Source: an uncultured Planctomycetia bacterium
GTDB lineage: Bacteria; Planctomycetota; Phycisphaerae; Phycisphaerales; SM1A02
Direction: 5' to 3'
DNA: 39,551 nucleotides
Assembly: GCA_937919205.1 (NCBI GenBank)
Contig: CALFOZ010000231.1
Location: forward strand, 1-39,551
Shown: positions 33,871 through 39,551 of the stretch, one piece after another
Position numbering within the stretch: the stretch's first letter is position 1
How the letters are laid out: the number at the start of each line of letters is the position of its first letter
Translations under genes and position numbers: made by a program
The notes under the pieces: generated by a model
What the model was told of the DNA's origin: nothing
Seen by the model: only the letters and a program-made list of their open reading frames with translations
Database searches by the model: none

Positions 33871-33963
33871 CTTGAAAAGAGAATCAGATTCTAATATGTT
33901 TGGCATCGCTCTTGCACTATGTAATTGTCCACCCAATTTCGTGGACAGAAAAGGAACACAACA
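33871..33963 (+). promoter_or_regulatory. dnaK promoter region with AGAATC-A-GATTCT palindrome
   Basis: The sequence cttgaaa (33871-33877) matches the -35 of heat-shock sigma-32-type promoters and is followed after 14-15 nt by taatat (33893-33898). Between them is a perfect 6-1-6 palindrome (33880-33892), which would sit as an operator in the spacer. There is no CIRCE element. AGGAAC about 10 nt before the ATG is a weak ribosome-binding site. Confidence 0.4.
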
Positions 33964-35868
33964 ATGGCTGGAAAAATTATTGGAATCGATTTAGGAACAA
34001 CAAACTCATGCGTCTCCGTGATGGAGGGCGGTCAACCCAAAGTGTTGATCAACGCTTCGGGCAGTCGCACAACGCCAAGCGTTGTCGGTTTCACCGAGAA
34101 GGGCGAGCGGCTTGTTGGCCAACCCGCGCGCCATCAACAAGTGACCAATCCAAAGAACACCGTGTTCAGTATCAAGCGCTTCATGGGTCGCCGTCATAGC
34201 GAAGTGGAAGGCGAAGAGAAGATGGTGCCCTACGCGGTCACCGGTGGCTCGCAAGATTTGGTCAAGGTTGAAATTCGCGGCAAGGAATACACGCCGCCAG
34301 AAATTAGCGCCATGATTTTGCAAGAGCTGAAGAAAGTGGCTGAAGATTATCTGGGCGAGAAAGTGGATCGCGCGGTCATCACTGTGCCGGCGTATTTCAA
34401 TGACAGCCAACGCCAAGCCACCAAGGACGCCGGCGAAATCGCTGGCCTGCAAGTGGAGCGCATCATCAATGAGCCAACCGCCGCGGCGCTGGCGTATGGT
34501 TTGGAAAAGAAAAAGAACGGCCGCATTGCGGTGTTTGATTTAGGCGGCGGAACATTCGACGTGAGTATTTTGGATATTGGTGACGGCGTGTTTGAAGTCA
34601 TGGGCACCAACGGCGACGGCCACTTGGGTGGCGACGACTTTGATCAGCGCTTGATCGATTTCATCGCCGAGGAATTCCGCAAGAAGGAAGGCATTGATGT
34701 CCGCAAGGACGCGATGGCTTTGCAACGACTGAAGGAAGCCGCTGAAAAAGCCAAGATTGAGTTGTCCAATCAACTTGAAACCGTGGTGAATTTGCCGTTT
34801 ATCACAGCGGATCAAAGTGGTCCGCGCCATTTGCAAGTGACCGTGACGCGTTCGCGCTTTGAGGACATGTGCAAAGATTTGTTCGATCGTTTGCGTGGTC
34901 CATGCGAGCAAGCGTTGCGTGACGCCAAGTTGTCGCCCAAGGAAATCCAAGAAGTGGTCATGGTTGGTGGATCCATTCGCATTCCAAAGGTGCAAGACAT
35001 TGCCAAGGATATTTTCCAAACGCAAGAACTTGATCGCAGTATCAACCCTGATGAAGTGGTTGCCATTGGCGCCGCCATTCAGGGCGCCGTGTTGCAAGGC
35101 GATGTGAAGGATGTTCTTCTGCTTGATGTCACTCCACTTTCGCTTGGCGTGGAAACGCTCGGCGGCGTGATGACCAAGTTGATTCAGAGCAACACCACCA
35201 TTCCAACCAGCAAGAAGGAAACGTTCTCAACGGCCGCTGACAATCAAACCAGCGTCACCATTCACGTGATGCAGGGCGAGCGCGAGTTTGCCGCTGACAA
35301 TCGCAGTTTGGGTCGTTTCGACTTGACGGGAATTGGTTCAGCGCCGCGTGGATTGCCGCAAATTGAAGTTGAGTTTGCCATTGACGCCAACGGAATCTTG
35401 AATGTTTCCGCCACCGACAAGGCCACCAGCACCAAGAAGGAAATCCGCATCACTGGCTCGAGTGGTTTGAGCAAGGAAGAAGTGGCGCGCATGCGTCAAG
35501 AGGCGGAGCAAAATGCCGCGGCCGACAAGACTCGGCGCGAACTCATCGACCTGCGCAATCAGGGCGAGGCGTTGGCGTACTCCACCAAGAAAAGTTTGGA
35601 GGAGCACGGCGGAAAGATTTCGCAGGAGAGCCGTGGCAAAGTTGAAAGCGCGTTGTCAAACCTAGAGGACAAACTCAAGGGCGAGGACAAGGCAGCCATT
35701 CAAGCGGCCATGAAGAACTTGAATGATGCCGCAATGGAACTTGGTAAAGCCGTGTACGAGGCCAGTTCGGCAGGTCAAAAGCCTGGCGAAGGCGCGGACG
35801 CGGGTAAGCCAGCCGGCGGCAAAGAAGATGTGATTGACGCCGAGTTTGAAGTGAATGATCAGAAGTAA
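33964..35868 (+). CDS. dnaK: Molecular chaperone DnaK (Hsp70)
   Basis: DnaK binds exposed hydrophobic segments of client proteins and cycles with DnaJ and GrpE. The 634-aa protein shows the ATPase motifs [13 protein letters not shown] (about 5-17), [33 protein letters not shown] and [11 protein letters not shown], the linker [19 protein letters not shown], and the substrate-binding part ending in [14 protein letters not shown]. The motif that usually reads VGGxTRxP is VGGSIRIP here. The ATG at 33964 gives the standard N-terminus. There is no grpE or dnaJ next door; the gene stands alone with its own promoter and terminator. Confidence 0.97.
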   Translation: MAGKIIGIDLGTTNSCVSVMEGGQPKVLINASGSRTTPSVVGFTEKGERLVGQPARHQQVTNPKNTVFSIKRFMGRRHSEVEGEEKMVPYAVTGGSQDLVKVEIRGKEYTPPEISAMILQELKKVAEDYLGEKVDRAVITVPAYFNDSQRQATKDAGEIAGLQVERIINEPTAAALAYGLEKKKNGRIAVFDLGGGTFDVSILDIGDGVFEVMGTNGDGHLGGDDFDQRLIDFIAEEFRKKEGIDVRKDAMALQRLKEAAEKAKIELSNQLETVVNLPFITADQSGPRHLQVTVTRSRFEDMCKDLFDRLRGPCEQALRDAKLSPKEIQEVVMVGGSIRIPKVQDIAKDIFQTQELDRSINPDEVVAIGAAIQGAVLQGDVKDVLLLDVTPLSLGVETLGGVMTKLIQSNTTIPTSKKETFSTAADNQTSVTIHVMQGEREFAADNRSLGRFDLTGIGSAPRGLPQIEVEFAIDANGILNVSATDKATSTKKEIRITGSSGLSKEEVARMRQEAEQNAAADKTRRELIDLRNQGEALAYSTKKSLEEHGGKISQESRGKVESALSNLEDKLKGEDKAAIQAAMKNLNDAAMELGKAVYEASSAGQKPGEGADAGKPAGGKEDVIDAEFEVNDQK

Positions 35869-35893
35869 CCCGCTTCTACATGAGTTGACTTTG

Positions 35894-35925
35894 AAGCCGC
35901 GGAGATATTTCTCCGCGGCTTTTTT
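35894..35925 (+). terminator. Rho-independent terminator of dnaK
   Basis: A perfect 12-bp stem, aagccgcggaga with tctccgcggctt, closes a tatt loop and runs into tttttt. It starts 26 bp after the dnaK stop codon. Confidence 0.93.
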
Positions 35926-36029
35926 GTGCGCATTTATGTGCGCATTCATGTGAAACGCCACGCCGGAACTGGTATTCGTCAAGGCGCGTACAAGTGGGCG
36001 CATGTGCGCAAGGTGTCTACCATGATGGC

Positions 36030-36773
36030 ATGCGTATTCAACGAGTGGTCTTGTATTTCATAAGCGTGTGCGTGCTTGCGCTTGCATTGGCCGGCGGCGC
36101 AACTGCGCCAACAACTCGCGTGGGATCTGCTTGGCCATTGACAACATGTCCCGTGTGCCTGAAACCACTTGGCGCAACGCCAGTGATCAAAATAATTGAA
36201 GATGTAAAAGATCCCAGCTTAAATGGACGCGAAATTCGTTTTGAAAGCGAAGAATGCGCCGCCACATTTGAAATTGATCGCGCCAAATATCTCAAGCCCG
36301 CCAACGAGCAAATGGTGCGGGAACAATTGCCTCAGTATCCGACGATCAATTGCGTGGTGATGCCCGACGAGTCGCTGGCCGATCCGAACACTCCCAATGC
36401 TGGCAAGGATGAAAATATAATTGTTGGAAATAGATTGGTGCGCACATGTTGCGGACAATGCGCGCGCCGAGTGCGGCGCGATCCAGTGAAGTGGTTGGCG
36501 CAAGTGGACAAGGGAATTGTGGCTGATCAAGGAGCCAAGTACCCATTGAGAGTGTGCGTGATAAGCGGCGCACCATTGCCAGCCGAGCCAGTGAATGTGT
36601 TTATTGGAAGCCGCTTGGTGGAAGTGGCCACGCCCGAAGACGCGCTCAAAGCCCAGCAAAAACCACTCGAAACCTTGGCAAAGCTAGACGCCGCCATTTC
36701 TGCGTTGAAACCAAGCGCTGAAAAAAATCCAACGACAGACGCGCCACCCATCGCCAAACCTGGCGCAAAGTGA
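36030..36773 (+). CDS. Secreted cysteine-rich repeat protein (YHS/TRASH-like units)
   Basis: A 247-aa exported protein with a signal peptide (about 1-23, ending LAGGATA). Three units of about 60 residues are seen. Unit 1 has CPVCLKPLG and GREIRFESEECAATF; unit 2 has NCVVMPDES and GNRLVRTCCGQCARRVRRDP; unit 3 has RVCVISGAPL and GSRLVEVATPEDALKAQQ, where the C-x-x-C part is missing. The pattern (Cys near start, then (G)xRxVxxCxxxC) resembles YHS or TRASH metal-binding domains. This may bind a metal in the periplasm; function unproven. The track start (35994, GTG) is upstream of the ATG at 36030, which starts the signal peptide. Confidence 0.6.
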   Translation: MRIQRVVLYFISVCVLALALAGGATAPTTRVGSAWPLTTCPVCLKPLGATPVIKIIEDVKDPSLNGREIRFESEECAATFEIDRAKYLKPANEQMVREQLPQYPTINCVVMPDESLADPNTPNAGKDENIIVGNRLVRTCCGQCARRVRRDPVKWLAQVDKGIVADQGAKYPLRVCVISGAPLPAEPVNVFIGSRLVEVATPEDALKAQQKPLETLAKLDAAISALKPSAEKNPTTDAPPIAKPGAK

Positions 36774-36897
36774 TGTGTTGTTGCGCATCTATGCGCGCAA
36801 CTCGCTACGCATGACGAATGAGGCATGCAACGCATCACGACTGCAAGGCATCAAGCTTGACGCCATTTCGGCAGTCAGCACTGTGAATGACTTTCAA

Positions 36898-37869
36898 TTA
36901 GTGTGGCTTGCGCACAAGCAACGCGGTGAACACGCCGGGCCCCGTTGCCACAGGATCACTGGCGAGCAATCGATAGCGTCGTAATTCAAAGCCCGCAACT
37001 TTGGCAAGACGACGAATGGTGTCCGCGGAAAAACCCAAATGCACATGGCCCATACTGGCGGCATACGCGCGCCGATCATGCGCCACCATGTCAACTATGA
37101 ACAAACGGCCGTTGGCTTTGAGCGCACGCGCCACCTCACGCAACGCCGCGTCAATGTCCACAATGTGGTGCAACACAAACATGGCTACGGCCAGATCCAC
37201 TTCGCCATCTTTTAAGGGCAATGCTTCCATACTTCCACGACGAAATTCCACGTGCTTCACATGCGCAAGGCGTTTCTGCGCGGCGTCCAACATTGACTTT
37301 TCACGGTCCACCGCGATCACTTTGCGCACCAGCCCCGCCAACACTTCACTGGCCTCGCCGGTACCGCACCCCACATCGGCGACCACGGTGTCAGGATCCA
37401 AAAGATCAAGCAGAGCGGCGTGGGTGATGTGCGTTCCAAAAAGTTTTTGGCGAACATCGCTCCACTCTCCGCCCACGCGTCCAAAAAAGGCCTGACTGTC
37501 CACGCGACGCGACGCAATCACGCTGTTCATGCGTTGGCGATCTTGTGCGATCTCTGGATGCGTCTGAATACTGTGACGCGCCACTTCCCACAACGCCTTG
37601 GAATCATCGGGCATGGTGATATTGGCCATGCAATACAAACCCGCGGTGCCGTCACTGCGGCGCGCAATCCACCCACCATCAAGCAATGGCTTTAAATGGC
37701 GACTGGCGGTGCTTTGCGGCACTTGCACAATGCGCGCCAACTCGCCAACGCTCAACTCCTCATCGGCTAAAAGATGCAACATGCGCAGGCGCACAACATC
37801 GCCCAGCGCCGTGAATTGACCCAGCAATCGATCGGCGTCACCAATGTTGCGTGCGTTGCGCCGACTCAT
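36898..37869 (-). CDS. ArsR-family HTH fused to SAM-dependent methyltransferase
   Basis: A 323-aa soluble protein of two domains. Residues about 10-95 form an ArsR-type winged helix: LGDVVRLRMLHLLADEELSV, GELARIVQVPQSTASRHLKP, then a wing. The usual metal-binding ELCVCD motif is not seen. Residues about 150-300 form a class I methyltransferase with VVADVGCGTGEASEVLAG, AVDREKSMLDAAQKR, GSMEALPLKDGEVDLAVAMF and VLHHIVD. The same fusion occurs in many bacteria, often near methionine-cycle genes. It is 12 nt downstream of the TPR lipoprotein gene, so likely co-transcribed. Substrate and regulated genes unknown. Confidence 0.88.
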   Translation of the reverse strand: MSRRNARNIGDADRLLGQFTALGDVVRLRMLHLLADEELSVGELARIVQVPQSTASRHLKPLLDGGWIARRSDGTAGLYCMANITMPDDSKALWEVARHSIQTHPEIAQDRQRMNSVIASRRVDSQAFFGRVGGEWSDVRQKLFGTHITHAALLDLLDPDTVVADVGCGTGEASEVLAGLVRKVIAVDREKSMLDAAQKRLAHVKHVEFRRGSMEALPLKDGEVDLAVAMFVLHHIVDIDAALREVARALKANGRLFIVDMVAHDRRAYAASMGHVHLGFSADTIRRLAKVAGFELRRYRLLASDPVATGPGVFTALLVRKPH

Positions 37870-37881
37870 CGCGCCACGAAA

Positions 37882-38556
37882 TTAAATTCCACCGGGCAGG
37901 GCCAGCGTTGGACCAAGCACTTGACCGCGCGCTTCTAGCGCGGATTGAACGCGTGGATCATTTGGATTGACGCCGTAGGCTTGGCGCAATCTGCGCAAGG
38001 CATCGGCCTGATCGCCCAGTTTTTCCTGCAACTGCGCCATCTGTAGATATGGACTGATGATCCGCTTCATGCCGTAACCCTCATCCAATTCAATGGCGGC
38101 CAAGAGCGCGGTCTTTTCGGAATCCATGTCGCCAGTGCTGTCGGCAATTTCAGCCAACTTCACATACGCCTCGGCGCTACGAAACTCGGCGCCGGCGTTG
38201 CGCAGAAGCAAGTAGACCTCGGGAATATCTTTTTGCTTCTCCATGCAATCCGCCAAGGCAAAGACCACGTCCATGTTGTTGGGCTGGCGCGCGTTGGCGG
38301 CCTCAAACGCGTGGCGCGCCTCGGGCAAATTACCCAGGCACAATTCAGCGCGGCCTAAAATAAATTGCGCCTTCCATTCGCCAGGCCATTGCTCAACCAC
38401 TGGGCGAATCAAATCGGCGGCTTCTTTGCACTGGTCAAAGTCAATGAAGTGCTGGGCCGAATTTGTGGTGGTCTCAATTGGCGGCGTGGTGGCGCAACCA
38501 GCCAGCATTGGTGTGGCGAGAAGCGAAGCGACGATAATTTTGGTGAAGTGAGTCAT
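37882..38556 (-). CDS. TPR-repeat lipoprotein
   Basis: A 224-aa exported lipoprotein. The true start is the ATG at 38556, giving MTHFTKIIVASLL followed by the lipobox LAGC; the track start at 38922 is far upstream and adds an unrelated basic N-terminus. Tetratricopeptide-like helix pairs run from about 40 to 210, for example AADLIRPVVEQWPGEWKAQF, GRAELCLGNLPEARHAFEAA and GDQADALRRLRQAYGVNPND. Such proteins act as scaffolds for envelope complexes. It diverges from the LigD-like gene with 45 bp between starts, and the ArsR-methyltransferase gene follows 12 nt later. Confidence 0.82.
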   Translation of the reverse strand: MTHFTKIIVASLLATPMLAGCATTPPIETTTNSAQHFIDFDQCKEAADLIRPVVEQWPGEWKAQFILGRAELCLGNLPEARHAFEAANARQPNNMDVVFALADCMEKQKDIPEVYLLLRNAGAEFRSAEAYVKLAEIADSTGDMDSEKTALLAAIELDEGYGMKRIISPYLQMAQLQEKLGDQADALRRLRQAYGVNPNDPRVQSALEARGQVLGPTLALPGGI

Positions 38557-38601
38557 GGGCGTCGAGATGATAAGGTCTTCCGTACAAGAGTGTGCGAACG
38601 A

Positions 38602-39078
38602 ATGAACCCCCTGCAAACCGCAATTTTGCGTCATACAACGGCCGACGGTCAACATCATTTTGACTGGCTTTTGGCGCAAACGGAAATTGTGCTTGCCGAT
38701 GCGCGTGAAATATTGTGCTGGAGGTGTCCGCGCCTTCTTACGGCGATGATTGTGAATGAGCGCATGATTGTGCAGGCGATTGGCAAGCATCGCGGCGTGT
38801 ATGTCATGATGGATGTCGCGCATGAATTGGATGGCGACCGCGGAACGGTGGAAACAGTGGCGCGCGGTTGGGCGCAAGAGTTGCACGACTTGCCGGCACT
38901 GGAGCATTCGGCGACGGCGCAACCCACCACGTCACGCAACATGACCATCCTGCACGAAACCCCGCGCTGTCGCCATTTTATTTTACGCTTTGCAAACACT
39001 GCGCCACTTTGCGTAACTCTTCAGGGCGATCAACTGACACGCCTTGATGACACTGCTCTACGACATGGACGCGACTGA
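38602..39078 (+). CDS. Small protein resembling the LigD 3'-phosphoesterase-type fold
   Basis: A 158-aa soluble protein. The track ORF begins at 38365, overlapping the lipoprotein; the in-frame ATG at 38602 is preferred. HHFDWLLAQ and REILCWRCP, followed by GKHRGVYVMMDVAHELDGDR then GTVETVARG, follow the order of small planctomycete proteins (H-[YF]-D-[WL]-[ML]-[LI]..., TWRL, GDRGTV) that look like the phosphoesterase domain of DNA ligase D. The usual TWRL is CWRC here. No ligase or Ku gene is nearby. This is a recognised pattern, not a proven homology; it is moderate to low confidence. Confidence 0.45.
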   Translation: MNPLQTAILRHTTADGQHHFDWLLAQTEIVLADAREILCWRCPRLLTAMIVNERMIVQAIGKHRGVYVMMDVAHELDGDRGTVETVARGWAQELHDLPALEHSATAQPTTSRNMTILHETPRCRHFILRFANTAPLCVTLQGDQLTRLDDTALRHGRD

Positions 39079-39204
39079 ATGCCATCCACTTCATAAGAGC
39101 CGACAATGGGTGCACATATAAAAAAATAGTGAACTGGCGTCACATGAACGCCTTGCGCATCAAGGCGCTTTCGTAGATTGACCGCGCGTGAAAAATTTTG
39201 TGAT
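39079..39204. other. Intergenic region with a short hairpin
   Basis: This gap between convergent genes contains cgccttg-cgcat-caaggcg (39149-39167), 7 bp, with an A-run 20 bp to its left (aaaaaaatag). It could be a weak terminator for the DUF456 gene on the minus strand, but no T-tract follows the stem closely. Confidence 0.3.
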
Positions 39205-39551
39205 TTACTTGAACGCGTCCCACACCAACACGCACCATGCAATCAACGCAAACGGCGCTTTAGAGAGCGAGCCCAGAATTCTGCCGATGGCCGCGCCCGC
39301 CGCGGGCTTGAGCGAGTCTTTCATTTCACGTCCGTGCATTTTTTCACCAATGATGGCGCCAACAATCGCGCCCGCGATGGCGCCAATGGCGGAGCCTGCG
39401 AGTGGAATTGGAATTAAAACAGTTCCAATGATCAACCCAATAATGCTTCCAATCATGCTTCCAACCGCGCCTTTGCGCGAGGCGCCACCGGCCTTTGCGC
39501 CCAATGCGCCGGCCACAAATTCAACTATTTCACCCGCGGTTCCCGCAAGAA
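39205..39551 (-). CDS. DUF456-family membrane protein (5' end beyond window)
   Basis: A glycine-rich polytopic membrane protein. The track shows 103 aa from a GTG at 39516, but the same frame stays open to the window edge and reads LAGTAGEIVEFV before VAGALGAKAGGASRKGAVGS. This (E..EF.AGALGAK..GAS) is the standard DUF456 core, so the true start lies beyond the right edge. Two to three hydrophobic segments follow (SMIGSIIGLIIGTVLIPIPL, AIGAIAGAIVGAIIGEKM, and a C-terminal helix). Function unknown. Confidence 0.75.
   Translation of the reverse strand, partial: LAGTAGEIVEFVAGALGAKAGGASRKGAVGSMIGSIIGLIIGTVLIPIPLAGSAIGAIAGAIVGAIIGEKMHGREMKDSLKPAAGAAIGRILGSLSKAPFALIAWCVLVWDAFK

Noticed and set aside
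38365-38601. N-terminal extension of the LigD-like ORF overlapping the TPR lipoprotein gene
   Set aside because: Overlaps a well-supported lipoprotein signal region on the other strand; the in-frame ATG at 38602 starts just ahead of the conserved part.

Overview
The window looks like chromosomal DNA from a planctomycete, most likely a Phycisphaerae-type lineage. This is inferred from gene content and style rather than from a marker search. Signs are a six-repeat ribosomal protein S1, an RsfS with a histone-H1-like tail, pilin-like proteins of the kind abundant in planctomycetes, zinc-ribbon membrane proteins, LolA-fold secreted proteins, an ECF sigma factor with a separate membrane anti-sigma factor, and few Shine-Dalgarno sites. 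It is a dense mixture of housekeeping and lineage-specific genes. I see no rRNA, tRNA, CRISPR array, transposase or prophage.

Layout, left to right. (1) 1-1705, minus: the N-terminal part of cobalamin-dependent methionine synthase (metH), cut by the window edge. (2) 1803-9339, plus: an S41 peptidase lipoprotein, two adjacent LolA-like secreted proteins, a NatA/NatB-type ABC-2 exporter with overlapping genes, and a zinc-ribbon membrane protein; together a cell-envelope locus. (3) 9370-13588, plus: a HIT hydrolase, a 231-nt non-coding element closed by a perfect 16-bp inverted repeat (the most unusual element here), an MFS transporter, and rpsA with a clear terminator. (4) 13876-19822, plus: a secreted two-part protein (possible AMMECR1-like part plus alpha/alpha-toroid part), a secreted STN-like protein, an MFS transporter and a GT39-like membrane glycosyltransferase, tightly packed, then a small conserved protein. 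(5) 19800-21341, minus: an orphan sensor histidine kinase, diverging from a small ClpX-type zinc-finger protein. (6) 21818-23549, minus: rpsU-rsfS-trmB, a translation and tRNA-modification operon. (7) 23658-24766, plus: a YacP-like NYN protein coupled to pdxH. (8) 24828-29714, minus: dnaE and a PLP class IV aminotransferase-like gene. (9) 29830-31739, minus: ECF sigma factor and RskA-like anti-sigma factor, separated by a strong terminator. (10) 31926-35868: a pilin-like protein (+), an endonuclease/exonuclease/phosphatase-fold membrane protein (-), and dnaK (+) with a promoter-region palindrome and a terminator. (11) 36030-39551: a secreted cysteine-rich repeat protein (+), a TPR lipoprotein and an ArsR-methyltransferase fusion (-), a small LigD-phosphoesterase-like protein (+), and a DUF456 membrane protein (-) cut by the right edge.

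The points most worth follow-up are the inverted-repeat-closed non-coding element at 9945-10175, the H1-like tandem-repeat tail on RsfS, the loss of the PLP-ring glutamate in the class IV aminotransferase, the altered active site of the EEP-fold protein, and the terminator between sigma and anti-sigma genes. No single complete new multi-gene system is evident.
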